A DNA stretch of 64,000 nt from the NCBI GenBank assembly GCA_905182985.1, contig CAJJDN010000135.1:205411-269410 (forward strand), read 5' to 3'. The position numbers and the translations under genes are program-made. Below the pieces are notes generated by a model. The model had not been told where the DNA came from. It searched no databases and worked only from the letters and a program-made list of their open reading frames with translations. The stretch comes from Paramecium sonneborni (taxonomy: Eukaryota; Ciliophora; Oligohymenophorea; Peniculida; Parameciidae). The stretch's first letter is position 1; the number at the start of each line of letters is the position of its first letter. Positions 37,842-50,273 of the stretch are shown one piece after another.

Positions 37842-39978
37842 TCAAAATTTTGTAATTAAGTCTTCCATGTAGAGTATTTGATCAAATAATTACCAATATC
37901 CAATATTTTCTTCTCCTAGTATCGAGATTAATTATTTTCTTAAATCTTAATTAGAATATTCTAAATAGAAATAAAAGTAATACATTTTGCTCTTATTAAT
38001 GCTAAAGCTTTATCAGTAAGATTAGATCCTAATCCTCCATCACATCGATATTTTAATAATTTGATTCTATCCTAAATCCTTTAAGTGATTTGATTTGATT
38101 ATTTGATATCATCTTAAAGTAATTCATCTTCTTCATAATGATCTTCGTCTTCCACTTCTTCATTTTCATTTTCAAATTCTTCTTCAACTTAAGGAATAGC
38201 TTATCCAGCTAAATAATATAATAATAATTAAAATACTCTCTAATGCTTTTATTTGCATATTTTAAACTTATCTATTTTAATGTAGAGATTAATTGATTTG
38301 AGATATCTTAATTGTCTTTTCTTTAAGTTTAGTTTTAATCATATCTAATTTTTAATCAAAATCTCCATCTTCTTCATACTCTTCTTCATTTTCTATCTCT
38401 TAAATAGCATTGACTCCTTCACTATCATCTGAAATATCATATTCTTCTTAAACTTTTAACGAACTATCTTTTGATTGTCTATATTAAGCTTGTTTCCTTT
38501 CTTAAGCAATTTTTCTATTCTAAAAACTTTCTCTATAGATTTATTGTCTTTCCTTTTAATCTTATATAATCTTTTCTTCATCTCTCTTTTATTTTTTTTA
38601 AATCATTTTATCTTTAGCACTTAAAGTACTATCATCGCGTAATCTATCTTTTTCAAGAGATAAACTTCTTTCTTTTTATTTTTATCTTAAATCATTTGGT
38701 CTTTTATCCCTCTCTAAAGAAACTTTTCTTTAATTTATTCTTTGATAATCAGTTTTTGTTTATATTTCAGTTTTATGTATAGAATCAGATTTTCCTGGAA
38801 AATTTTCAGGTGTTCCTTTTGTATAAAGATTGGATTCAATATTATTTTTGGTAAGAATTTTTTATTATTGCTTTTATTCAAGTCTTTTAATTTCTTCTTC
38901 AAGTTTCTTTTTTTCAAATTATTCTTTTTTAAGTTATTTTAATTTTAAAGCCTCTTATTCTTAAATTAAAATAAGCATTCTTTATTCTGCTTTTCCTCCC
39001 TTTTCTAATTCATTTTTTATATCAGAAATAGTTGTTCCTTAAGACATCTATTTTTAATAATGTTGAATAAGAGGGAGTACTCCAATTTATTCTGCTTATT
39101 CATATAAAGTATCTACGTACATATCATCTAAATCAGTTGATTATGTTTCTTAATTATTATAAAATTATACCACTAAAGACTTCTAACATATAATATATAA
39201 TTCTTAATTTAATGATTGGTTTATGAACAATCTCTTAAATAGTTGGTCTTGCTTTTGGATTTATGTTTAACATTTTATTTATTAAATCTCTCAATCCTTT
39301 AGAGTAAGATTAACTAATTGATGGATATGATCCTTTTAAAATCTTAAGAGCCAAACCATTCATAGATTATGCATCAAAAGCATGTCTTAAATTACACATT
39401 TCATAAAGACAACAACCTAAAGCCCATACATCACTCTTATATGAATAGGGTTTATATTTAAATAATTCTGGACTCATATAATATGGTGTTCCTATACAAG
39501 TATTAGCCAAGTCTCTTGTTGAATCCAAAACTTTAGCTATCCCAAAATCTCCTAATCGAACTCTTCCATTTTTCAAAAAGACGTTCTATGTCTTCAAATC
39601 ACGATGTAGAATTTTCTATTCATGTAAGTAACACAAAGCTAATGTCATTTATGCAAACCAATCTAAAATTTGAGATTCTGGAAAACTTTTTTTATTTCTA
39701 ATCTTTTAATAAATATCTCCCCCTTCACAATGAATCATTACTATATTTAAATATTACTCCCTATCCAAATAAGAATCCTTATATGCTACAATGTTTGGAT
39801 GTCTCAATTTCTGTAACAGCCTAACCTCATTTTCTGTATTTTCCCTATCTTTTTAAGTCATATCTCTAATTTTAATTCTCTTTATCACATAAAGGCGATC
39901 TTCTCTCTTGTTTCTAGCTAAGTATACTTGTCCAAAAGAACCAGAACCAATTGATTTAACTATTTCATAAAATTCCAT
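37842..39978 (-). CDS. NIMA-related (NEK) protein kinase
   Basis: 686 residues after removing introns of 25 nt (near 39135), 28 nt (near 38250) and 23 nt (near 37975). The kinase domain fills residues about 1-260: glycine loop [12 protein letters not shown], lysine in [37 protein letters not shown] and [12 protein letters not shown]. The activation-segment wording and the order are those of NEK kinases. Coiled coil follows (about 300-370), then a charged region with [12 protein letters not shown] repeats, an acidic patch, and a conserved-looking tail ([18 protein letters not shown]). NEKs act in mitosis and in cilium length control, and ciliates have many. The start is the ATG at 39976-39978. 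Confidence 0.93.
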
Positions 39979-39993
39979 AAATTTAAATAATCC

Positions 39994-40706
39994 TCATTAT
40001 TATTATTAACTACACTATAAGCACACTACAAAATCACCATTTTATAAATATGCATATTTGCTACAAATTAAACAGCAATTGTTTCCACAGACACTACATT
40101 CATTAATGCACTTCTAACACACCAATTTATTACACTCTGAACAATATATATCATCTGAAACTATTTTAATCTAGCAGTTCGAACATTTCTTTATAATCTG
40201 ATCTTCGAAAATTGATTCCTAATCATTCACTCTCTTGTAAACTAATATTAAATATAAATTATTCTTTCTACATATGTTATTGAAATTTTATTTCGAAGCG
40301 CTCTTTTTACTATTGCTACTAAGGGGATCTAATTTTTACTACATACTATTTAATTCTTAAGCCAATTGATAATTGATTTCACAAAACACTTCTTATCTAA
40401 CATTTGTGTAGAATGGACTTGTTCGAAACATAATTTAATTATTGATATCAAATTTTACAGCCAATCATTTTTGCATTAATCTTTATAAACTCTTATAATC
40501 TTATTCTTCAAATTTTGCAATTACGCTTCATAATCATTCTCAAACCCATATCTCTATTTAATCGATATATCTTTATACACATTCCCTTTTCTTTTTATTT
40601 ATCACTATGCTAGATTATGAATACAATCTTAAGCTACTTCAGATACAATCCCATTTAACTTTTATTAAAAGCATTAATATTAAATGCTCTTGCTTGTCTC
40701 TATCAT
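39994..40706 (-). CDS. Zinc-binding (cysteine-cluster) protein
   Basis: Its stop lies 16 bp upstream of the NEK start, on the same strand. The model gives 208 residues (ATG at 40704-40706, MIETSKSIQYQCFQQ). The C-terminal 65 residues hold at least six CxxC-type pairs (CSNC, CSEC, CQKC, CSVC, CCLIC, CLQC), as in tandem zinc ribbons or RING-like treble clefs. To keep the frame upstream one must remove 30 nt near 40235, about 41 nt near 40440, and a 15-nt piece near 40605 that contains an in-frame TGA. The last two are unusual sizes, so the N-terminal half is uncertain; the minimal protein starts at 40431. The partner and role are unknown. Confidence 0.65.
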
Positions 40707-41783
40707 TTAAATATTTATAACAATATATCTATTTCAATTGTATAACAATTAATCTATTGCATCTATATAAGGATTTATTATTGTATACTAATAATTCAAC
40801 AATAGGGAACAATAAATAAGCTTTAAATTAACAACTTGATTGATTTTTTCAAGATCCAATTAATTGTATGCTATTAAATTTATATACTAAATTTATTAAA
40901 TAATTCAAGATATGCAAAAATTATTATTTATAATTTTTACATTTTAATTTTATTTGAATCACATTAAACTAAGAAATTTTTTTAATGCAAATTAATTACT
41001 AATATAATTTTAATTCAATTGATGAATTCACAATTAACATATATCTGAATTAACTTCATTTTGTGAAATTTTTCTTGATTTCATAGTCTTTTTTGTTTTA
41101 TGCTCTCAATTTAAGATAGTATATACAAATGGAAAAAGTAGCAAATATAAATTAGTTTATTTTAAAACCCTTATTTAAGCATTCTTGGTAAAAAATATTA
41201 AAAATTTAAAAATTATAAATTTCTATTATATTATTTATACTAAATACTCTGTTAATTTCTTGATAGAATATTTTTGGTTAAAAAGTAATTCAATCAATCT
41301 CATAAACAAGGTAATTTTGCTTTATTTCTATTTAATGTCTTAAAATAAATTATTAATTTGATATTAGTCCTTCTAAACACTCTAAGATTGTCAAAGTTAT
41401 AAAAATGGTAATTACCTCTTTTCTCTGATAAGAAAAGATTTTTAGATATACAATTTTTACAATTGATCCATTTTCTTTATGAAAAGGCTCATCTATGCAT
41501 ATATTCCAACTATTGGGCAATAAGAATAGACAACCACTCTCAATCTAAACTTGGAAAATATATCTTTCTTATCAATTTTCTTAATATTGTGTTGCCTTTA
41601 AAATTTATTAGAAATAGAAATAAAGAGAAATTATTGATCATTTAAAAACAGTGAGATTAGATTAAAAAAAGAATAAACTTAAAAAAAGTTCATAAAATTT
41701 CAGAGTAATATATCGAATAGAAAAATCAGATAAACTGTATAAAACATTAGATACTTTAAATTAAATTAAATACTATAATTAAT
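40707..41783. other. AT-rich spacer, nothing recognised
   Basis: About 1.1 kb, very AT-rich, between two genes of the same orientation. A short plus-strand frame (41463-41645) is open even under the standard code but has no coding character I can support. No RNA gene or repeat was seen. Confidence 0.5.
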
Positions 41784-42967
41784 TCATTTTAAGGCTTCAG
41801 TCTAACTTGTATTGTAATTATTAGGTGTAAAAGTACCTCCATCTAATAAGAAATCAGTCATTTAAGTTTTGGTACCTTAGAGGTCATAATTGAAAGAAAC
41901 TGATTGTTATTATTAAATAGCTAGATTGAATAAAAAATATGATACTATTTTTTTTAGGTTTTTTTTATGGACTTAATTAAGGAGGGGATACAATAGGATA
42001 TTTAGCAAGATACTTGAATAAAAATAAATATTTGTTTACCTCATTAAATTTATCTCTATTAATAAGTTTATTTTATTCTAAAGTTCTAAAGAATATATGT
42101 GTTAAATCTTGAATTTACTTGAGATCATAAAGTGATTGTAAGAAATACTTCATCAGTTTAATACATCCAATAGTATCAATAAGATCATTGAGTATTGGTT
42201 AAAGAATAGTATACAATTCAAATTCTTTGTAGGTTTTGGTTTAATAAATAAGCCTTTCATAAAGTGCTTCAACCAAATGAGACCTGGTTAATTTGGAGAA
42301 TGTTCCCATGAAAATGACAGTAAATTCAACTCGATTATTAAAACTAATCTCTTATTCTTCAATAGCTACAGACATGCTTTAGTTAAATGATTAGTATACG
42401 ATATATTAGTATGCTCAACTGTTATTCTAGCAAGTAGTTCATATAAAAAAGTAACTCTTTAGCCGGCAACCAAAATGACTATGTCAGACGTGATTTTAAC
42501 AGCATTGACTAATGCTTTATAAACTTCTTCATTTTAATCTTTACGATAATTTGTAAGATTAATAAAGATTGCATCTATTGACATACGATTCCAATCTAAT
42601 CTAAGATTTGCAAAGTTAGCCCTAATGATAGAGATATCATGAAAATTCAATTAAAATTACTCTAAATTCTACTATCCCATTAAAAGATGTTAGGTATTAT
42701 AGGTTATAGCTATAACTGACATTCCTTGGTTGAGAAACTACCAATTCAGGATTTCAATACTTGGATAGAGTGTTAATTGAATTGACTATTTACTTCAAGG
42801 ATACTTTGAGCAGGCTTCATTCTTCCAGCAATATATCTACTTAGATACAGAGGAGCTATTCTATTTTGTTTATTATCAAAAAGGATCTTCTTTTCATCTT
42901 AATGATCAAAAAAATGATAAGGATTTTATGAGTGGACATTTGCATTTTTACTGTTTGGAATTTGCAT
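41784..42967 (-). CDS. TGS1-like (cap hypermethylase) protein, catalytically degenerate
   Basis: 361 residues after removing introns of 23, 23, 27 and 25 nt. It lines up with trimethylguanosine synthases, which methylate the m7G cap of snRNAs to m2,2,7G. The visible matches are an N-terminal YHFFDHQDEKKILFDNK, then APLYLSRYIAGRM and SILEV, then MSVIAITYN, FHDISIIRANF, SIDAIFINLTN and VEFTVIFMGT. The SAM-binding loop that follows 'ILEV' in TGS1 (glycine-rich, GxGG type) reads NSQFNQHSIQF, and the NPPW-type catalytic motif reads NLTNYR. Both are lost although the frame and splicing are intact. A C-terminal helical extension of about 110 residues, ending LLDGGTFTPNN, is not part of the known enzyme as I recall it. 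Possibly a pseudo-enzyme. Confidence 0.65.
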
Positions 42968-43263
42968 TGAAGTTTTATGAACCAAAAAACAACATTATTA
43001 AGTATTATCAGTAATTAATTGATATGGTGACTCAATCCATTAATTCATAGATTTTAATTAAATACAGATATTACTCTCTTCCATTGGATTCTATATCTAT
43101 TTCTATTATTGATAATGTCCTTAATTCAAAGTTTATACTGATCTAGATTTAGGACGTTATTCATTATTCTCTTCTCCTGTACACACACAAAATAACTTTT
43201 TCCAAAAGCTTTGTTTCGACATTAAAAATATATATATAATTAATATACACACACAATACATCA

Positions 43264-45265
43264 TCAAAGAAGTTTGTTTATTTATTAAGGAACCTTAACA
43301 GGATTTATTATTACACCTGCTTTAGTAATTATTTATGGTTAAGTTAATGCTTAATGACTAGTTAAACTATTCCATTCAGGACCCAAAGGTAATGTATGCA
43401 ATTAATCAAATTATTCCGAATTTGTAAATTCACTTGGCAATTTAGGAACTAAATATTTTGCAAACTAATAAAATTAGTATAATTAATTACCTTTGAATCT
43501 CTTTTCTCACTAATTATTACATTATCTAATTTTGCATCTTGTCTCTTTTTTTAAATCTCTCTAATCTTTTTTATTTTATTTTATAATATTTATTCTTAAC
43601 TTAAAGGTTTTCTCTCTTTTATACCGATTCCAGCCCAACATCCCCATCCTTTTGTATTTACAGGTTCTGGAGGTAATTCTTCTTCCATATCTTTTATTTT
43701 CTCATCAATAAATGCATTTTCATTCTAAAAAATAATCAATCATATTTTATACTTCATCTTCATCCAAAACCAAATTAAAATTCGCTAAATTTTATTATAA
43801 CAATTCATCTGGATCTTATTACAATTACTTTAATTCTTTATTTGACAATTTTTTATTTACTTATTTTTCATACTTCTATTTAATATTTTTTATATTTAAT
43901 CCTTCTATCAACTGTTTTTTTTCATCTTAAATTGTTAATTATTTTTCTGAATTATTTTATTACTATTATTTTTCAGATTCTAAATTTAAATAATTAGACA
44001 ATGATGTTTTAGCATCAATCTTCTTTTTCTAAATATCAGTCAATTACTTTGTTTCATTAACAAAATTAGCTCTCCCAATAAATTCATTATTTTCAATAAC
44101 AACTTTAGACTTATCTTTATTACCATTTTCATTTGGTTAATAATTATCATCACTATTGTATTCTTAATTTTCTGATTCTTCCATTTATATTGCATCATCA
44201 TTTCCTGATTTAAGCATTGTTAATAATTTTTAAGCTATAGATTTTGATTCTTATAAATCTTATTTCTTTTATTTATCTAAGAAGCCAAAATTATTTTATT
44301 TCTCCTTCTCTCTCCTTTCTATATCTTATAATTCTTATTCCAATTAAGATATAGCTTATTCTCTAAAATTCTCTTCATCAAATTCCCCATCTTCTAATTC
44401 ATTTAATTATGCTTTAGCTAATAATTAATGTTTTATATTATTGAGAAATGATTATTATTATTTTAGAGATTTCTTATCTCCTCCAAATCTTAGAAGCTAA
44501 GAAACATATTTATTTTTAGTTGAGTGTCTTAAAGTTATTCTCTCCTTTGCTCTTGATAATCTTAATTTTTCAATTTCTTTCCTTCTTTCTGCTGGTGTCA
44601 ATTATGCCATTAATTTCAACTTCTCTTTATTACCTTTCTTTTTCTTTATTTATTTATATATTTTAGATTTTATTGATGAAATCTTCTTCATTTTTAGATC
44701 ATTATAAAATTAAAGATTACTCTTCTATTAATTTGACTAAATATTTAATTATTATTATTATTCCACTTTTTCAACTTCTTCCATAGCATTCTACAATTTG
44801 ATTCCTAAATTATTATTCAATAAAGCATTTGATGTATCAGAACTAATTAATATTATATTTAATAATATACATTTTAGCTCTCTATACATTTCTTTATTTA
44901 GTAAAATCAATTCTTTCAGATTCTCTATTTTTTTTAACAATGGGTAACCATTTTTTTATATCTTATTTCATCACAGTTGCAGCTACTTTACGTTCTTAGA
45001 AATCTCTTTCAGCTTATGTTTCTGGTTCTTAAACGATTCTCTAAATATAAATAAATAGATTTACTGCTTTTTCATTTACTCTCAAGAATTGAGTTTTAAC
45101 ACTATCAATCTATTATCCTTATTCTTCTAAAGTTGAAATTAAATTAGCAACATTAAAATCATCTTCTTAAGCCTCTTACAATTTGACTTCTTAATACACA
45201 TCCTACTTTTCAATTTTTTTAGCTAATTATTTTTCAAGTCTTTATTCTTTATTCAATTTACCCAT
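43264..45265 (-). CDS. UTP14: Utp14, U3 snoRNP / small-subunit processome component
   Basis: 639 residues after removing three introns (28, 28 and 26 nt). Utp14 is a nucleolar protein of the SSU processome that activates the Dhr1 helicase to release U3 snoRNA from pre-rRNA. Characteristic segments are KKWLPIVKKNRESERIDF near residue 105, a long lysine-rich helical middle, the GWGCWAGIGIKERKP block near residue 540, and the C-terminal SKFAKYLVPKLPSEF and PLGPEWNSL. Length is shorter than in yeast (about 900) because the acidic middle is short. It is followed 44 bp upstream by the stop of the next minus-strand gene. Confidence 0.92.
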
Positions 45266-45309
45266 ATTTAAATTAGTAATAAAATAAATAAATATATAAA
45301 AATTTTAAT

Positions 45310-47905
45310 TCATTACACAAATTACCAAGGAGTCAAACCATCATGATTTCTTAAGCTTTATGCTCCCTAAGAAATCAAAATGTCAGCAATATTGAAGAAA
45401 CTGTAAGCTATAGATTTATGCAAAGCCGTATCACCATTATTCTCGAAATTAAAGAGATACTATTACATTTTGTACATTTACAAAGGCTCCTTTATGTAAA
45501 AGTAATTCAACTATTTCGACATTTCCTGTTTAGGCTGCAAAAATCAGATATGTATTTCCATCTATTAATCTTTCATTGATAGGCAAATTAGGATTATTGG
45601 CAAATACCTCTTCTAACTATAAAATTAATAAATGAATGAAACATATACTTCTGATAACTTCTGTTCTTCTATCAACAATTTTACAATCTCCATAACAGGA
45701 ATGGACTACCTTCTACGAGCTTCAGTAATTTGGGTTCTCATTTGTAAAGAATGTTTACTCATTGAAGATATCATTACTGCATTTCTTCTATCTTGACTCT
45801 TAGTAACATTTGATTTTATTTGTTCTTCTCTTTATGAAATAGGAGCAGTCGTATTTTAAATAGTTTATGTAGTAGCTTTCATTTTATTTGATTATGTTGT
45901 ATTAGTATTACTATTTTCTTTGATACTATTTTCCTCTTATGGAGAATCACTTCTTCTTCTTAAAACACTTGTTTAACTTGATGTTGCTTCTAATAATTAT
46001 TTTACTGGCTTATTCTATTAAATTATTGTTTAATGTCTAGGAGATGATATTATTTTAGAATTTGCCTTCTAATTTGATCTCTCACTTGAAGGAGATTAAT
46101 CTTAATTAGACTTCTTCTTCTAAATTGGTTTTGCAGCTTTTATAAACATTTTTGCTATATCAATCTTTATTGTTGATTATACTGGTTATGGATTTTCTTC
46201 AAGTTCTACTTCAATTAAACCATAATCTGTATTCAAATTATTTATTTCATGTTAATCTTCGAATTCTCCTGTTAATATATTGTTGTATTGAAGAAACATT
46301 AATTTTGTTACTCTAATTTAGTCTTTGTGTTTAAGAAATCTAACTATAGAATTAATATTTCTCATTATTTATCCATCAAATGTAGGATGAATTTAATGAT
46401 GAACTATTTTAGTATCAATAAGACTATCAGTTTCTTGTAACATCATATTTCTATCAACACAATCTAAACTGTTGATTATAAATTAAATATGATTATTTAG
46501 ATTGGTAATTTTAATTTAAGATTAACATTCTAACATATCTGAAAATTAATTTTCACTGCTAAAACTTTGACAATTACATTCTGAATCATCAAAAGAATAT
46601 TCACATTAATAGATTTAAGTTAGTAAAAAACGATTACATTCTATTTCAATTTAAAATGTTGGATTTGACAAGGATTCATGATTACTATTAGCAGGATTGG
46701 TACACCAAGAATAAACTCTACTAGATTATTAACTTTCACAAGGTTTAGAAAAAGAGATTGATCCTCTTTTTTCTTATATTAATTGTAAATGTAATAGGAT
46801 ATTCTCTTCTAATTTAGTGAAAATGCGAGACATCTTATTTTGTAAATACATCTTCATGAACCTTCTAGTCTTACTTCATAAAATAATTACTTTTTATAAA
46901 TTATAAAATTGATGGACATCTTCTTACTAATTTTCTTCTTCGGTTATTCCTACAATTTTTAAAATAGATTTGGAAAATTTGGTTGTCATTTTCTTAGGTT
47001 ATGAAGAGATCTATGATAATATTATATTTACTTACAAATTGCAAAGCTTACTTTAAAACATGCTTAGGTTTATCTGTATATTCTTAAATTTCATCTTATT
47101 CCTATAATCGTTATCCATAATCTGGTATACTGAAGGAGAATATTCCAACTTAGTTTTCAGGACTAAATACAGAGATAGTTAATTTTCTACGATTATTTTA
47201 AGGTAAAGGTTAGATTTCAGCTTTTTTCTCTTCAATAGCTTCTAGAACTTATTATACAATAGTTCCTGCTTTCTATAATTAGGTAGGTTAATTTTAAAAC
47301 TAAATTGTTGATAAATGGTTAGTAAATGTAAATCGAGGACTTGTTAACTATGTTTTAAATTTATCTGATAAGAAACTATTTTCATTTGTATGAATATCAT
47401 TATGCAGAATATGACTAGTAGTAATAATTTATCTAATCTTCTTCAAAAATATTTAGATGTTTATATTGTCATCTATTTAATTAAAAGACTCTTCTAGATT
47501 AGGATTTACCTAAAAGATTTTACTTCTCCATTCTTTTTTAAATTCTAATGGACCATCTAATATAAAATTTTTATCATCCTCTTTCTTTGACTTTTCTTCT
47601 GTAATGATATTTTTAAATTCAGCAGATGCAACTAATTTGAAAATTGATTGTTATTGTTTAATCTCATTCTCCGGAACACTTTCTTAAGTTTTTAATTAAG
47701 TTGCTTTTATAACTTTTCTAGCTACAACTCTTCCAGTTAGAGGAGCAGGAACTTAAATCTAAGGTAATAATGTAAGAGGTAAGGGAGGAATGATAGTCTT
47801 TATAAAAGATCTTTAAGTGATTCGATTAATAAAGAATGTTTTAGTATTTGAAACTTCTTAAATTGTATGTAAAGATTTGGCCTTGTTATGGTTTTTTGTT
47901 CTCAT
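45310..47905 (-). CDS. Large protein with C-terminal ankyrin repeats
   Basis: 830 residues after removing introns of 25, 21, 32 and 25 nt. The N-terminal 700 residues are not recognised: basic start (MRTKNHNKAKSLHTIQEVS), polar, with several low-complexity serine/glutamine stretches and a cysteine-containing patch near residue 400. The last 100 residues are two to three ankyrin repeats: GNTYLIFAAQTGNVEIVELL, then GDTALHKSIAYSFFNIADIL, ending DGLTPWQF. Ankyrin repeats mediate protein binding, so this is likely a scaffold. The final intron interrupts the ankyrin array. It stands in tandem with Utp14 and the TPR gene. Confidence 0.8.
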
Positions 47906-47978
47906 TATATAAATTTAATTAATTCTAAAAATATTTTTATATGTTTAAGGAAATTATTTATTTAAACATGTATTTAAT

Positions 47979-49493
47979 TCATTTAAGGAATGAATAATAT
48001 ATGGCTGAAAATATAGCAAATATGGCTATTAGTAAAATAGTTAAAATAATAAAGCAACTGCAATCTGCTAATTGTTCATCACTTTATTCAGCCGCTACAA
48101 AAAAATAAATTAATAAACCTTACTCGCATTATTTATAACATTGTTGCATTGATTAAAAGTCTAATTGTATGTAATATTATTATTTATAGTCACAGGTGTG
48201 GAACTATTAATTTAAGTATTAACTGATGGCTAAACCTTCTTATTAAATTTATTTTTGTTATGCTATGATAAATGATATGATTAATACTTTCTAAGGAATT
48301 GTTTTTCTCTTAAATTACAACTTAGCCAATTCTTATCTAGCTAATTCCTACTCTTACATTTAAGTTGCCTTATCAGTATAAGTCCATTAATTTTATTTTA
48401 ACCACTCTCTAATATCTTCTAAATTCTACTCTTAAATTCTCTTAAATTCATTTTAAACTTATGGATCCAATAAGTTTATACCATATTTTTACGCAAATTC
48501 ATATAATTTCTAATTATGAATATAAAATATATATACTTTTTTTGGTCTATTAAAATCTAATTAAGATATCTTTTCTAATTACTTTTTTGCTGCAATTGCT
48601 TTTTTCAATTTCTCTTTTAAATCTTCAGCCTCTTTTAATTAACCATTCTGTTAATATATCTTTACCATCTCCATTCCTCTAGTCTCTATGAATCTTCCTA
48701 ACTCTGACACTTCAATAGGTATTGGTTTAGTATTATCTAACTCATAACTTAATTCCTAATCATAATCTTAATAAGCCAAATGAGCCATGAAATCCTATTA
48801 AACATCTTCATCATCTTCTTATTTTCTATATTATTGTATCAATTCCAATTGTTTTCTCTATAAATCTGTATAATTCCTATATTCCAATTCTTTATATGCC
48901 AATAACTATGTTTTCACCTTCTCATAAAACTTTGCCACTCCTGCATTATGAGGATCAAGTTACTATGCGAATTTTAAATCCTTAAATGCCATCTAACAAT
49001 CTATTTATGTTATATTATCTGATAAAAAACGGGACTATTGCTATATTTCTTATACTTACCTTTGCACGCAATATTACTGCATTTACACATTATGGACTCA
49101 TTTGTAACCAATAATCACACATCTTTGTACATGCTCCTTATTCATGTTGTCTATAATAACATTCTGCCATCTTCTCAAATAATTTCACACGAAGTCCTTT
49201 ATGCTTTAAATTATTTTATATACTGTCTATTTGAGATTACTCTGCATATTTTTATTAAGTTAACTCCTCAAATGTTGTCTCTTCCCATCTCTTTGGAATT
49301 TTAGCTTCTACAAATACAGACATACAAATCTCAAATTAATCTATTGCATTTCCAAATTGTTCTAATTTATTATTCTTTACTCTTATTTACCTAACTCATA
49401 AAATCTTAAACCACGTTCTAACAACAATTCACAGATTTTCATTTTTTACTAAAAGGATTAACGTTTTTATTGCTTAAAAGCCATACGAAGCAT
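47979..49493 (-). CDS. TPR protein with C-terminal membrane anchor
   Basis: 470 residues after removing introns of 29, 19, 25 and 29 nt. The first 170 residues resemble the three-TPR module of immunophilin-like co-chaperones (YELEQFGNAIDQFE, LFEKMAECYYRQHEQGA, QMAFKDLKFAQQLDPHNAG). There is no FKBP domain. A long charged helical region follows, then an asparagine-rich linker. The last 40 residues hold a single hydrophobic span (CFIILTILLIAIFAIF) close to the C-terminus, as in tail-anchored proteins. I chose the ATG at 49493 (MLRMAFKQQKRQ); the next in-frame one at 49442 (MKICELL) is also possible. A membrane-tethered co-chaperone is the best guess. Confidence 0.8.
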
Positions 49494-50273
49494 TTCTTTT
49501 AGAATATATATTATAATAAATTAATTAATTAAAATCTAAATTATCCTGATCAGTATCTGATGACTCTTATTTTTCAATAATATCTATAACTAAATTACAA
49601 ATTCTCTATTTATTATTTCAATTAACTTTATTAGCATTGAAATTTTATTTTCAAAATCATTATTCATATTTTAACTTAAATTTTTTCATATTATTATTAT
49701 TCTTATTGTAAATACACTATTGATTGCTTTCTTATTTGTTTTGTTTTATTTTATTACATAATTCATAAAAAAACCTGCCTACTTTATTTTGAAAATTTAT
49801 CAAATTTATTTTAATACTAAAAAATTATTCAACATACAAAGTATTGGATAATTTATAAGAATCTATAAATTTAATTAAAAGTATTTTTGGCAGAGAAGAT
49901 TAATTAATTCAAGAAACTAAATCTATTTATAAGAAGTATAGAATATAAAAGAGCATGAAATTTATGCATGCCAAAAAAAACCTTAATTAAAGCATCATAT
50001 ATCTAATTTTTAGACTATTTATAATTTTAATTTTTCTTAAAAAATTTGTACATTATTTTTTAATTAATGTCTTTTTCTTGAATTTTTAATATTGAGTAAT
50101 ATTAAAATATTAGTTTATTTTAAAAAGTATCTCAAAATGAAATTTACTATTATACATATGAATCCAGGATGAAATGAGCAAGTTGAAGTTGAATAAAAAA
50201 TTGTGGTTATCAATATAGCGAAAGCATTTATAATCAGTAAGAAATTATATATTAATTATTGATTATTCAAAAT
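49494..50273. other. AT-rich spacer between divergent genes
   Basis: About 780 bp. A minus-strand frame near 49500-49630 reads partly like protein but overlaps the TPR gene's start in another frame and has no start codon. A possible short first exon of the histidine kinase (ATG at about 50174) could not be joined in frame. Otherwise nothing was recognised. Confidence 0.5.

Noticed and set aside
38742..38942. Phenylalanine-rich 66-codon plus-strand frame
   Set aside because: Antisense shadow of the lysine/glutamine-rich part of the NEK kinase.
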